Made by a program: the position numbers and the translations under genes. Under the pieces are notes generated by a model, which was given only the letters and a program-made list of their open reading frames with translations, did not search any database and was not told the origin of the DNA. 64,000 nt of DNA from Mucilaginibacter jinjuensis (GTDB lineage: Bacteria; Bacteroidota; Bacteroidia; Sphingobacteriales; Sphingobacteriaceae). The stretch is from NCBI RefSeq assembly GCF_028596025.1, contig NZ_CP117167.1:2666001-2730000 (forward strand), in the 5' to 3' direction. Below, piece by piece: positions 1-9,191 of this stretch; the first letter of the stretch is position 1; each line of letters begins with the position of its first letter.

Positions 1-473
1 AATGATACCGTCATGATGAAGAATACGCCTTTAAAGCCGTATTTCTTCATTTCCGGGCGGGCAATGGTAAACTGGTCTAAATCGGTATCGTCAAAAGTTA
101 ATACAATTGGTTTGCTTGGTAAAGCAGCACCGTTAGCCAGGTAAGCATAAAGCTGATCGGGCAGTATGGTATGGTACCCGCTATCGGCCAACATTTTCAT
201 GTGTTCTTTAAAAGCGGCAATAGGGATAATATAATCTTTAGCAGTTTTAGAATCGGTAGGTTTCCAGTCGCGGATCTGGTGGTAACATAAAACAGGCACT
301 TGTTTGCGGCCCATAATAACAGATGCTGAAGCCACAGGACCAGATGCAACCAATTTACTTACCGAAGTTGTGCTTGAAGTTTTAGTGTTTGCGGTTTTTT
401 CAACTGGTTTAGACTGGCATGATACTGCCGCCAGCAGGCAGAGGGGGAGGATAGTAGATAACAGCTTTGACAT
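1..473 (-). CDS. Polysaccharide deacetylase-like lipoprotein (3' part outside window)
   Basis: The first 157 residues of a minus-strand protein that runs off the window edge. It starts with a signal peptide ending in LLAAVSC, a plausible lipobox, followed by a Ser/Thr-rich linker. The segment VPVLCYHQI and then KPIVLTFDDTDLDQF match the start of NodB-type (CE4) deacetylases of the PgaB/IcaB kind, where the Asp pair binds metal and catalyses N-deacetylation. The third residue of the usual TFDDG motif is Thr here. The protein probably sits on the outer face of a membrane and acts on an exported polysaccharide. The remaining metal ligands lie outside the window, so activity cannot be judged. Confidence 0.8.
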   Translation of the reverse strand, partial: MSKLLSTILPLCLLAAVSCQSKPVEKTANTKTSSTTSVSKLVASGPVASASVIMGRKQVPVLCYHQIRDWKPTDSKTAKDYIIPIAAFKEHMKMLADSGYHTILPDQLYAYLANGAALPSKPIVLTFDDTDLDQFTIARPEMKKYGFKGVFFIMTVS

Positions 474-581
474 ATTAGATATATATTTTAGTAGTGGCGA
501 AAATAAGATAATAATTGTAGTGCAAGTAAAATTATTTAACGTATTGATGTTAGTATTTGGGGCGATTAATCTATGATTATA

Positions 582-617
582 AAAAAGCGCCATGAATATC
601 AAACTCATGGCGCTTTA
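582..617 (-). terminator. Terminator hairpin after the GH92 gene
   Basis: A 12-bp inverted repeat, AAAGCGCCATGA (584-595) against TCATGGCGCTTT (605-616), has a 9-nt loop. Read on the minus strand it is followed by a T-rich run. It lies just past the GH92 stop codon and separates that gene from the downstream deacetylase gene. Confidence 0.75.
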
Positions 618-633
618 TATTTATGGGTAAATA

Positions 634-2928
634 TTATTTATCGCCCTGTAACGACATAGAATATGGGAACGATGTTTCCTTAGTTCCACGGGTTTTATTA
701 GGTTGGGCCGACATATCGAAATTAATAACAGCGCCCTGCATTAACCCGCTATGGCTTAACCAGTTTAAATCGTAAGGTTTGCCATTGTATTGCATCGCCT
801 TAACGTATTTGTTGGTAGCACTGTTAGCAGGTGCATTAATAACAACTGTTTTACCATTTTCTAAATTAAGCGTAACCTTTTTGAACAATGGCGCACCAAG
901 TACGTACTGATCCACCGCGGGGCAAACCGGGTAGAAGCCCAATGCCGAGAATACATACCAGGCCGAAGTTTGGCCATTATCCTCATCGCCGCAATAGCCA
1001 TCTGGTGTTGCTTTGTATAAACGGTTCATGGCTTCGCGGGCCCAGTATTGGGTTTTCCATGGCTGGCCAGCATAATTGTACAAATAAATGGCATGCTGAA
1101 TTGGCTGATTACCGTGTGCATACTGGCCCATGTTCATAATCTGCATTTCGCGGATCTCGTGGATCACTTCGCCATAATAACTGTCATCAAATATTGGTGG
1201 TAATGAAAACAAAGAATCCAGTTTGTTGGTGAATTTTTCTTTACCGCCCATTAGCTTAATTAAGCCGTTCATGTCGTGCAAAACGCCCCACGAGTAGTGC
1301 CAGCTGTTGCCCTCGGTAAAAGCATCGCCCCATTTAAAAGGGTTAAATGGCGTTTCCCAACTGCCATCCTTGTTTTTACCACGCATTAACCCGGTTTGCA
1401 GGTCGAACAGGTTTTTATAGTTCAGCGCACGGTTTTTATACAGGTCAGTTTCTTCTTTAGGGCGATGTAAGGCTTTACCCAACTGGTAAATCGCAAAATC
1501 ATCATAAGCATACTCAATGGTGCGAGCAGCGTTTTCGTCAATCTTAACATCATAAGGTACATAGCCCAGTTCGTTATAATATTTAACACCATAGCGACCC
1601 ACTGCCGAGATCGGGCCTTCGTTATTAGCACCGTGAATTAAAGCTTCGTACAACTTATTAATATCATAACCACGCAGTCCTTTGGCGTAAGCATCAGACA
1701 CTACCGAAGCTGAGTTATTGCCCACCATAATATCGGCATAACCGGGGCTGCTCCACTCGGGCAACCAGCCGCCCTCTTTGTAATCGTTAATCAGGCCTTC
1801 CTGCATCTCTTTGTTGATAGATGGATACATGAGGTTTAAGAAAGGATACAACGCCCTGAAAGTATCCCAGAAACCGGTACCGGCAAACATATAACCCGGC
1901 AGTATCTTGCCATTGTAGGGGCTCCAGTGCACAATCTCGTTCTTGGCATTAATCTCGTAAAGCTTATTCGGGAAAAACAGCATGCGGTACAGGCACGAGT
2001 AAAATGTACGTGTTTGATCTACCGAACCACCTTCTACATTAATACGACTTAGGGTTTTATTCCAAACATCATGCGCTTTTTGTTTGGTTGCATCGAAGCT
2101 ATCGTTAGCCAGCTCGCGTTTCAAATTCAGTTCGGCTTGTTCTGAGCTGATGAATGAGGAAGCCACACGTAAATGCACCTGCTCGCCTTTAACTGTTTTA
2201 AAGCCTATGATGGCACCCGCATGGTCGTTCTGTAACTCCAGAGTATCTGCACCGGCAAAGGTTTTGCCATGCCAGGTACGGTTATAGGTAAAGGGTTTAT
2301 CTACATAAATCACAAAGTAGTTTTTAAAGTTGGTGTACTTACCGCGTGCATAACGGGTGGTGTAACCAATTATCTTTTGCTCTTTAGGCAGAATTTTAAT
2401 GTATGAACCCCTGTTAAACGGATCAACCACAATAAATGAACTATCCGTTTTCGGGAAGGTGAAGCGGAACTGTGCTGCCCGTTCTGTAGGGGTTATTTCA
2501 GTAGTTACATCGGCATCGGCCAGGTAAACGCTGTAATAGTAGGGTTTGGAGATTTCTGCTTTGTGGCTAAACCAGCTGGCGCGATCGTCTTGCGTAAACT
2601 TGGCTTTACCGGTAACAGGCATAATGGCAAACTGGCCATAATCATTCATCCAGGGCGATGGCTGGTGCGTTTGTTTAAAGCCACGAATTTTATCGGCATC
2701 ATAAGTGTACATCCAGCCGTTCCCCATTGTGCCGGTTTGTGGGCTCCATGTGTTCATACCCCAGGGTAGCGCAATGGCAGGGTAGGTGTTACCGTTAGAT
2801 AGGTCGACTTTTGATTGGCTACCCATTAAAGGGTTTACCCAGTCGGCTGGGTCTGTAATTTTGTTTACTTGCTGGGCAAAGGTGTTAAGTGCTGCAAACA
2901 GCAACACGGGTAGAAATAGTTTTTTCAT
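634..2928 (-). CDS. GH92 family exo-alpha-mannosidase
   Basis: A secreted glycoside hydrolase of about 764 residues. I place the start at the ATG at 2928, because translation from there gives a clean signal peptide (MKKLFLPVLLFAALNTFAQ); an in-frame codon 33 nt upstream would add an unlikely prefix. The N-terminal beta-sandwich starts with WVNPLMGS. The (alpha/alpha)6 domain carries GTGFWDTFRALYP, the acid-region motif EGNSWHYSWGVLHD and the C-terminal GDEDNGQTSAWYVFSALGFYP, all typical of calcium-dependent GH92 alpha-mannosidases that trim N-glycans or mannans. It stands alone, without a SusCD pair, so it is probably periplasmic or surface-exposed and may serve glycan scavenging. Confidence 0.93.
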   Translation of the reverse strand: MKKLFLPVLLFAALNTFAQQVNKITDPADWVNPLMGSQSKVDLSNGNTYPAIALPWGMNTWSPQTGTMGNGWMYTYDADKIRGFKQTHQPSPWMNDYGQFAIMPVTGKAKFTQDDRASWFSHKAEISKPYYYSVYLADADVTTEITPTERAAQFRFTFPKTDSSFIVVDPFNRGSYIKILPKEQKIIGYTTRYARGKYTNFKNYFVIYVDKPFTYNRTWHGKTFAGADTLELQNDHAGAIIGFKTVKGEQVHLRVASSFISSEQAELNLKRELANDSFDATKQKAHDVWNKTLSRINVEGGSVDQTRTFYSCLYRMLFFPNKLYEINAKNEIVHWSPYNGKILPGYMFAGTGFWDTFRALYPFLNLMYPSINKEMQEGLINDYKEGGWLPEWSSPGYADIMVGNNSASVVSDAYAKGLRGYDINKLYEALIHGANNEGPISAVGRYGVKYYNELGYVPYDVKIDENAARTIEYAYDDFAIYQLGKALHRPKEETDLYKNRALNYKNLFDLQTGLMRGKNKDGSWETPFNPFKWGDAFTEGNSWHYSWGVLHDMNGLIKLMGGKEKFTNKLDSLFSLPPIFDDSYYGEVIHEIREMQIMNMGQYAHGNQPIQHAIYLYNYAGQPWKTQYWAREAMNRLYKATPDGYCGDEDNGQTSAWYVFSALGFYPVCPAVDQYVLGAPLFKKVTLNLENGKTVVINAPANSATNKYVKAMQYNGKPYDLNWLSHSGLMQGAVINFDMSAQPNKTRGTKETSFPYSMSLQGDK

Positions 2929-2997
2929 TAATCGGAGCTGATAGAATAGCAAATATAACACTACGACGTATCCGATAGCGTGTTTTAACGCAATTAA

Positions 2998-3009
2998 TAA
3001 AACGTTTTA
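2998..3009. promoter_or_regulatory. Palindrome TAAAACGTTTTA upstream of GH92
   Basis: A perfect 12-bp palindrome with a central CG lies in the 146-bp gap between ruvB and the GH92 start. Central-CG palindromes of this kind are typical LacI-family operators. No LacI gene is in the window, so the assignment is inference. Confidence 0.3.
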
Positions 3010-3074
3010 GCTATATCTGATAAAAAATTGATACGCTATATAAACGCGTCAATTTAAAATGTTAAAGCGTTTTG

Positions 3075-4097
3075 CTAAAACAAAGTACCTGTTCCGCCTG
3101 TCCTTAATATGCCTAAGTGTTTGTAGGCAAAATCAGTAACCTCGCGGCCGCGAGCAGTACGCATCAGGTAGCCTTCCTGTATTAAAAAGGGTTCGTAAAC
3201 TTCTTCAATAGTGCCCTCATCCTCCCCAACGGCAGTAGCAATGGTTTTTAAACCAACAGGGCCGCCTTTAAACTTTTGGATAATGGTAACCAATATCTTA
3301 TTGTCCATTTCATCTAAACCATGTTCATCTACATTAAGGGCATTCAAGGCATATTGGGCAATGTCGGTATCTATAGTACCATTACCCTTTATCTGGGCAA
3401 AATCGCGTGTGCGGCGCAGCAGGGCGTTGGCAATACGCGGCGTACCACGGCTGCGGCGGGCAATTTCATAAGCACCTTCATCGCTGATAGGTGTTTTTAA
3501 TATATCTGATGAACGAAGTACAATGGTAGTGAGCAACTTGGCATCATAATACTCTAACCTCGAATTAATACCGAAACGTGCACGAAGTGGAGCTGTTAAC
3601 AAGCCCGAACGGGTGGTAGCACCAACCAAAGTAAACGGATTTAAAGAGATCTGTACCGAACGGGCATTAGGGCCAGATTCGAGCATAATATCTATCTTAA
3701 AATCCTCCATGGCCGAGTACAGATACTCTTCAACCAATGGGCTAAGACGGTGAATTTCATCAATAAATAAAATATCGCCGGCTTCCAGGTTGGTTAATAA
3801 TCCGGCCAAATCGCCGGGTTTATCCAGTACCGGGCCGGATGTGATCTTGATACCCACGCCCATCTCATTGGCAATAATATGCGACAGAGTAGTTTTACCC
3901 AAACCCGGGGGGCCATGCAGTAAAACATGGTCAAGCGCTTCACCACGCTGGCGGGCGGCCTGTACAAAGATCCGTAGGTTGGCTAATATTTTATGCTGAC
4001 CGGTAAAGTCTTCAAATGCCTGCGGCCGTAACACTTTTTCAATGTCGCGCTCGGTAGGTGAAAGGCGTTCGCGGTCGGGATCAAGATGCTCATTCAT
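3075..4097 (-). CDS. ruvB: Holliday junction branch migration helicase RuvB
   Basis: RuvB is the hexameric AAA+ motor that drives RuvA-bound Holliday junctions. The start is set at the ATG at 4097 ([12 protein letters not shown]), giving 340 residues, the usual length; an upstream in-frame codon adds nine atypical residues. Visible motifs are Walker [10 protein letters not shown] (residues 62-70), Walker [10 protein letters not shown], sensor 1 [13 protein letters not shown], and the C-terminal winged helix ending [14 protein letters not shown]. No ruvA or ruvC is adjacent. A long inverted repeat separates it from the glycosyltransferase gene downstream. Confidence 0.97.
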   Translation of the reverse strand: MNEHLDPDRERLSPTERDIEKVLRPQAFEDFTGQHKILANLRIFVQAARQRGEALDHVLLHGPPGLGKTTLSHIIANEMGVGIKITSGPVLDKPGDLAGLLTNLEAGDILFIDEIHRLSPLVEEYLYSAMEDFKIDIMLESGPNARSVQISLNPFTLVGATTRSGLLTAPLRARFGINSRLEYYDAKLLTTIVLRSSDILKTPISDEGAYEIARRSRGTPRIANALLRRTRDFAQIKGNGTIDTDIAQYALNALNVDEHGLDEMDNKILVTIIQKFKGGPVGLKTIATAVGEDEGTIEEVYEPFLIQEGYLMRTARGREVTDFAYKHLGILRTGGTGTLF

Positions 4098-4140
4098 TAC
4101 CAACGAAATTAGCAAAAAAATCAATGAGTGAGGGACTGAG

Positions 4141-4187
4141 TTAGTGAATTAGTGAGTAAGAAAATTCAAAACTCACTAATTCACTCA
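4141..4187. repeat. Long inverted repeat of gagtgaatt words
   Basis: Arms 4141-4157 and 4171-4187 pair at 16 of 17 positions around a 13-nt loop. They are built from the words TTAGTGAATTAGTGAGT and its complement. It sits between ruvB and the downstream glycosyltransferase gene and could act as a bidirectional terminator or be a dispersed low-complexity repeat. Similar word-like sequences recur elsewhere in the window. Confidence 0.6.
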
Positions 4188-4202
4188 TTCAAAACTAAAT
4201 TT

Positions 4203-4934
4203 TTATCCTTCCGGATACTTCCTGAAAATGCTATTGATCTTCATCTGTATAACACCGATAAAGGCTTCGCGGAAAATACCGGTCGACATTTTGGAGGTGC
4301 CTTCGGTACGGTCGGTAAAAATGATAGGTATTTCTACCAGTTTAAAGCCATGTTTAATAGCCGTATACTTCATTTCAATCTGGAAGGCATAGCCTACAAA
4401 TTTAATCTTGTCGAGGTTAAGCACATCAAACACGCGGCTTTTGTAGCCAACAAAACCAGCAGTAGAATCCCGCACATCAATGCCTGTAATAAAGCGTACG
4501 TATACCGATGCAAAATAACTCATCAGCACACGGCTCATTGGCCAGTTAACCACATTTACGCCTTTAATATAGCGCGAACCCACGGCAACATCGGCACCAT
4601 CGATACAAGCCTGGCGTAGCTTAATTAGGTCTTCGGGATTGTGCGAAAAATCGGCATCCATCTCAAAAATATAGTCGTAGCTATGTTTAATAGCCCATCT
4701 AAAACCATGGATGTATGCAGTACCTAAGCCTTGTTTGCCGGCACGTTCTTCGATAAATAATTTATGAGGATACTCGTATTGCAGGTTTTTCACAATATTG
4801 GCTGTACCATCGGGCGAACCATCATCAATGATGAGCAAATGAAAGTCATGAGTAAGCGAAAATACCTTACGGATCATCCGTTCGATATTTTCCTTTTCAT
4901 TGTAGGTAGGGATAATAACTAAACTGTCGGGCAC
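4203..4934 (-). CDS. Polyprenol-phosphate mannosyltransferase (GT2, DPM1-like)
   Basis: A 243-residue family-2 glycosyltransferase without membrane segments. The nucleotide-sugar site is visible as VIIPTYNEKENI and IIDDGSPDGT, with the metal-binding MDADFSHNPED and acceptor-side AVGSRYIKG. The overall pattern, including RDSTAGFVGYKS and FTDRTEGTSKMS, matches dolichol/polyprenol-phosphate mannose synthases, which move mannose from GDP-mannose to a lipid carrier at the cytoplasmic membrane face. It lies downstream of the POT transporter but a terminator separates them, so it is probably its own unit. Confidence 0.9.
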   Translation of the reverse strand: MPDSLVIIPTYNEKENIERMIRKVFSLTHDFHLLIIDDGSPDGTANIVKNLQYEYPHKLFIEERAGKQGLGTAYIHGFRWAIKHSYDYIFEMDADFSHNPEDLIKLRQACIDGADVAVGSRYIKGVNVVNWPMSRVLMSYFASVYVRFITGIDVRDSTAGFVGYKSRVFDVLNLDKIKFVGYAFQIEMKYTAIKHGFKLVEIPIIFTDRTEGTSKMSTGIFREAFIGVIQMKINSIFRKYPEG

Positions 4935-4959
4935 CGGTTAAATTGATATGCTTGACGAA

Positions 4960-4995
4960 ATAAAAAAGCCGTGTACTATTACACGGCTTCAAATA
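4960..4995 (-). terminator. Terminator after the POT transporter
   Basis: A perfect 10-bp stem, AAGCCGTGTA (4966-4975) and TACACGGCTT (4980-4989), has a CTAT loop and a T-run on the minus strand. It ends transcription of the transporter gene whose stop is at 5025. Confidence 0.85.
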
Positions 4996-5024
4996 TCTTA
5001 AATAATTGCTATTTAATTTGTAAA

Positions 5025-6743
5025 TTATCTGACACCGTGCATCATTTTTTTCAAAAAGCCCGAAATCAGGAATAAAACGATTGATGCAACTCCTGACAAG
5101 ATTACGAAAACCATGAAAAACTCATAAAGATTATGGATTGTAAAGCCCGCAAAAGTAGGGTAGTGGATGTCTATCTTGTCTTTAGCCAATTCTGCAATTT
5201 GCTGCGCGGTAGCTGTAATTTTACCATCGAGTATACCTTGCAAATCAATGCCTTTTGATGAGGCTAACGTAAATTTATCACCAGTTGGAGGGATAATAGA
5301 ACCTAAAGTACCCGCTAAGGCATAACCCGCAGCATTACCCAAGAACCAAACACCCATTAGTAATGACGAAAAACGTTTAGGGGCCAATTTAGATACCAGT
5401 GATAAACCGATTGGTGATAAACATAATTCGCCCAGGGTATGGAACAGGTACATTACAAATAACCATACTACAGCAATTTTACCGGTATTACCGATAGGTT
5501 TAATTTCTATAGCGATGATATAATAACCGATGGCTAATAATAAAAGGCCTATTGCTTGTTTAACCGGAGAAATTGGCTCTAATCCTCTCTTCTGCAGTTT
5601 TAACCACAACCAACTGAACGGCAATGCAAACACAATAATGAAGAATGAGTTGGCATTTTGTACTGCGCTTGGCGGCATTTGCCAGCCAAAAATGTGTGTG
5701 TCGGTCTGTTTATCGGCCACAAAGGTTAGTGATGAACCTGCCTGCTCAAATGCCGACCAGAAGAAGATTACGAAAAAGGCTACGATATACAATACAAAAA
5801 TACGGTCGCGCTCTGTTTTGGTGATCGATTTATCGGTAAGGATTAATACCGCTAAGCTGATACCAGATGCGTAGATAAATGGATATACCCAGCTCTTAAT
5901 AGGGTTAGGATCGATTGATACATAATGGATACCGAAGAAAAGTACTACCATTAATACCGCAACACCTAATATTGATCCCTTTGAAAAATTTGCTTTTTCT
6001 GCTTCACCTGTTGGGCTCAGGGTTGATGCATTATGTGACGGTTTGGCACCCACTGCAGAGCCATCGGGAGCGGTTACATATTTATTTTTAAGAAAAATAA
6101 ATAACACGGTTCCTAAGGTCATGGCTAAACCTGCTGCCAGGAAACCCCATTTAAAAGCTTCTACAACACGTATTTCGCCATGTTTAACATCTCCCAAAAG
6201 CGGGCAGATAGCCATACCTAAAAGCGCACCTACGTTAATACCCATATAAAAGATGGTAAATGCTGAATCGAGGCGCGAATCGCCTTTTTTATACAACATC
6301 CCCACCATTGATGAAATGTTGGGTTTAAAAAAACCGTTACCGAATATTAAAACGGCCAGTGCTCCCCACATTACCAATTTGGCAAGGTCGAGGTTGCTTC
6401 CATAAAGCGAGCCGCTTAAAAACATCAGCAACTGGCCAAGGCCCATCACAAAGCCGCCTAAAATAATACAGTTACGGTTACCTAAAAATTGATCGGCTAT
6501 GTAGCCGCCCAGCATTGGGGTTAAATAACAAAGGCCCAAAAAGCCACCGTAAATAATGGCAGCGTCTTTATCTGAGAAAGCAAGTGCATTTACCAGAAAC
6601 AAGGTAAGCAAGGCCCGCATACCATAAAAGTTAAACCGCTCCCACATCTCGGTGGAGAACAATACGTAAAGCCCTTTAGGATGGCCTTTTGGCGATTGTT
6701 CTATGAAATTGGGGTCTAACGCTAATTCTGGTTCTGTACTCAT
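5025..6743 (-). CDS. POT/PTR family proton-coupled oligopeptide transporter
   Basis: A 572-residue inner-membrane protein of the major facilitator superfamily with about 14 predicted membrane segments. The POT signature ExxERFxYYG appears as EMWERFNFYGMRALL near residue 32; GGYIADQFLGNRN and FTIFYMGINVGALLG are the second and third family landmarks. These proteins import di- and tripeptides using the proton gradient. The central insertion (AKPSHNASTLSPTGEAEKAN) is a hydrophilic loop between the two halves. It appears monocistronic, with its own terminator. Confidence 0.93.
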   Translation of the reverse strand: MSTEPELALDPNFIEQSPKGHPKGLYVLFSTEMWERFNFYGMRALLTLFLVNALAFSDKDAAIIYGGFLGLCYLTPMLGGYIADQFLGNRNCIILGGFVMGLGQLLMFLSGSLYGSNLDLAKLVMWGALAVLIFGNGFFKPNISSMVGMLYKKGDSRLDSAFTIFYMGINVGALLGMAICPLLGDVKHGEIRVVEAFKWGFLAAGLAMTLGTVLFIFLKNKYVTAPDGSAVGAKPSHNASTLSPTGEAEKANFSKGSILGVAVLMVVLFFGIHYVSIDPNPIKSWVYPFIYASGISLAVLILTDKSITKTERDRIFVLYIVAFFVIFFWSAFEQAGSSLTFVADKQTDTHIFGWQMPPSAVQNANSFFIIVFALPFSWLWLKLQKRGLEPISPVKQAIGLLLLAIGYYIIAIEIKPIGNTGKIAVVWLFVMYLFHTLGELCLSPIGLSLVSKLAPKRFSSLLMGVWFLGNAAGYALAGTLGSIIPPTGDKFTLASSKGIDLQGILDGKITATAQQIAELAKDKIDIHYPTFAGFTIHNLYEFFMVFVILSGVASIVLFLISGFLKKMMHGVR

Positions 6744-6855
6744 AAAATACTATAAAAAAATTTTCTAAAAATAGGATAAATCTCGCAAATCAAAATTTAA
6801 TTCTGTTAACACACCTGGTGCTTACTATTACTTCTGATAATGTAATGTACATCAA

Positions 6856-7761
6856 TTAATTATGCCCTGCGCTGGCAGCGGCCCTGTCTTGCCGGGCTTG
6901 TTTTTTGGGGTCTATGTCGGTATCGTCGGGCGAGGAAACATTGCGCAAATCTATGTTTTCCTGCAATTGCCATTGTCCGTTTCGTAAGCGATAAGCATCA
7001 TAACTCAGGTCGGGGCCGTAGGTATCAGGCTTACCCACAAACCTTTTATCAGGAGGCGAGAGGTGATCAGCAACAATGATATGCTGTTCGGGGATATACT
7101 TTAACATCATTGATGCCTGACGCGAATATTCGAAAACAATCCTGTCCTTTGGTCCTAATTTATCGGCAAATACCGGTATCCCTAAAACGGGTTTGCCGTT
7201 TTTAAAGGTTAAAGCCTCAATTACTTTCTTGGTCGATTTTACGGTATTGCCTTTCCATCCCAACAGTACATAATAAGGAGTAGCCGCGGCTACCGGGATA
7301 ATCTGGTAGTATTGCGCACCATACCAATGTGTATTATCAGTTACGGTATCTTGCGGGTTAGCCATAAAAGGCGAATAATCGGCCAGCGGGTACATCTCTA
7401 GCGGCGCAGTGCCGGTATTCATCTGGATGGTGCCGTAAAAACGGTAGCTACCGTCGTCATTCATTACATGCCAGCTAAAAATGCGGAACCGGCTATCGGG
7501 CGAGGTAACAATGCTAATGGTTTTAACAGAATCGAACTTGAAGTTAAATGATCCCGGAAGCTTTAAAGTTGCCGTTAGGGTTTTAATAAAGGCGTAATTG
7601 GCGTTTTTACGTTCCAGATCTTCTTCATTATTTATCATTTTAAAGCCCAGATGCTTCAGGCTATCCTGATAGGTAGCATAAGCACTTTTTTGTGGCCGTA
7701 CCTGTGCCAACAGTAAAACCGGACTAAATGTTAATAAACAGATTAACAGTCGTTTGATCAT
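6856..7761 (-). CDS. Uncharacterised secreted protein downstream of thiolase
   Basis: About 301 residues from the ATG at 7761, which begins a clear signal peptide (MIKRLLICLLTFSPVLLLAQ). The reading frame is open further upstream inside the thiolase gene, but that region belongs to thiolase. Only 7 nt separate it from the thiolase stop codon, so the two are probably co-transcribed. The body is soluble, with several aromatic stretches (HWYGAQYYQIIPV, PYYVLLGWKG) and a charged C-terminus (DTDIDPKKQARQDRAA). I do not recognise a characterised family. It is probably periplasmic or surface-exposed. Confidence 0.75.
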   Translation of the reverse strand: MIKRLLICLLTFSPVLLLAQVRPQKSAYATYQDSLKHLGFKMINNEEDLERKNANYAFIKTLTATLKLPGSFNFKFDSVKTISIVTSPDSRFRIFSWHVMNDDGSYRFYGTIQMNTGTAPLEMYPLADYSPFMANPQDTVTDNTHWYGAQYYQIIPVAAATPYYVLLGWKGNTVKSTKKVIEALTFKNGKPVLGIPVFADKLGPKDRIVFEYSRQASMMLKYIPEQHIIVADHLSPPDKRFVGKPDTYGPDLSYDAYRLRNGQWQLQENIDLRNVSSPDDTDIDPKKQARQDRAAASAGHN

Positions 7762-7768
7762 AAACCTA

Positions 7769-8947
7769 TTAACGCAAATTTTCGATAACCATTGCGCTGG
7801 CACCGCCACCGCCGTTACAAATTCCTGCAGCGCCGTAGCGGGCGTTGTTTTGTTGGAGAACATGCAGCAAAGTTACAATAATCCGCGCACCCGAAGCACC
7901 CAGCGGATGCCCTAATGACACGGCGCCACCGTTTACATTCACTTTTGCCGGATCGAGTTTTAAAATCTGGTTGTTGGCGATAGAAACTACAGAGAATGCC
8001 TCGTTAATTTCGAAGTAATCAATCTCGTCAGCGCTTAAACCTGCTCGGTGTAACGCAAGCGGGATAGCTTTTGATGGAGCAGTGGTAAACCACTCGGGAG
8101 CCTGCTGTGCATCGGCATAAGATACAATGCGGGCAAGGGGTTTTACGCCGAGAGCTTCTGCACGTTCTTTACTCATTAATACCAAAGCAGCAGCACCATC
8201 ATTCAGGCTCGATGCATTGGCCGCTGTTACGGTGCCCTGTTTATCAAAAACAGGTTTCAGCCCCGGTACTTTATCGTATTTAACTGTAGCAGGTTCTTCG
8301 TCGGTATCAAAAACAACTACGTTTCCTTTTTTGTCCTTAATTTCGATAGGAGTAATCTCTGCCGAAAACTTACCATCTGCCTGTGCTTTTTGCGAGCGCT
8401 GGTATGATTCAATCGCGTAAGCATCCTGGTCTTCGCGGCTGATATGGCATTCGGTAGCGCAAAGTTCGGCTGCCGAACCCATGTGGTAATCATTGTAAAC
8501 ATCCCATAAACCATCTTTCACCAGCCCATCGGTAATCTGGCCGTGGCCTAAGCGATAACCGGTACGGGCCTTATCCAGATAATAAGGTACGTTGCTCATG
8601 CTTTCCATTCCGCCTGCTACAATAATATCCTGTTCGCCCAGGGCAATACTTTGGGCGGCCAGCATAATGGCTTTCATGCCCGATGCACATACCTTATTAA
8701 TAGTAGTGGCCGGAATATCTGGTAAACCTGCAAAACGCACGGCCTGGGTTGCCGGTGCCTGCCCCAAATTGGCCGACATCACGTTACCCATATAAACTTC
8801 CTGCACATGCTCTGGCTTGATACCTGCCTTTTCAACGGCTGTTTTAATAGCTAAAGCACCCAGTTGGGTTGCCGTAAAAGGAGTAAGGCTGCCCCCGAAG
8901 CTACCTATTGCGGTACGGGTTGCAGCAACTATATATACATCTTTCAT
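7769..8947 (-). CDS. Acetyl-CoA C-acetyltransferase (thiolase)
   Basis: A 392-residue thiolase of standard length that condenses or cleaves acetoacetyl-CoA. The acylated nucleophile is Cys87 in INKVCASGMKA. The second catalytic pair is His347 in GHPLGASGAR and Cys377 in GICNGGGGAS, and NEAF is also present. All three catalytic residues are intact. The enzyme is cytosolic and could serve fatty-acid or amino-acid breakdown, or acetoacetyl-CoA formation. It is first in a two-gene unit with the secreted protein at 6856-7761, a partner that does not explain its role. Confidence 0.95.
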   Translation of the reverse strand: MKDVYIVAATRTAIGSFGGSLTPFTATQLGALAIKTAVEKAGIKPEHVQEVYMGNVMSANLGQAPATQAVRFAGLPDIPATTINKVCASGMKAIMLAAQSIALGEQDIIVAGGMESMSNVPYYLDKARTGYRLGHGQITDGLVKDGLWDVYNDYHMGSAAELCATECHISREDQDAYAIESYQRSQKAQADGKFSAEITPIEIKDKKGNVVVFDTDEEPATVKYDKVPGLKPVFDKQGTVTAANASSLNDGAAALVLMSKERAEALGVKPLARIVSYADAQQAPEWFTTAPSKAIPLALHRAGLSADEIDYFEINEAFSVVSIANNQILKLDPAKVNVNGGAVSLGHPLGASGARIIVTLLHVLQQNNARYGAAGICNGGGGASAMVIENLR

Positions 8948-9191
8948 GTTTATTGTATTATAAATTGGTGGCGCAATTTAGCCTTTTTGTTGCGATGGAT
9001 AAAAGCAATAACCCCCTTTTATTAAACACATAAAACAGTATAATTAATATAGCGGAAGAAAAATTTTAATTTCGCCAATTAATGTTTTTATAGATAACAT
9101 TAAATTATCAGAAATATGAGTAATATTGAGCTTGATGCGATTCCAAATAATTTAAGACTACGGCTCCTGTTTTCCTAATATTTATTAATGC

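Noticed and set aside
888..1139. Several plus-strand frames within the GH92 gene
   Set aside because: They are antisense shadows of a well-supported GH92 gene.
4152..4619. 155-codon plus-strand open frame
   Set aside because: It is antisense to the well-supported glycosyltransferase gene and to the inverted repeat, with no family resemblance.
9117..9179. 20-codon ORF upstream of the epimerase gene
   Set aside because: It is too short and has no recognisable pattern of attenuation or Cys/aromatic codon bias.
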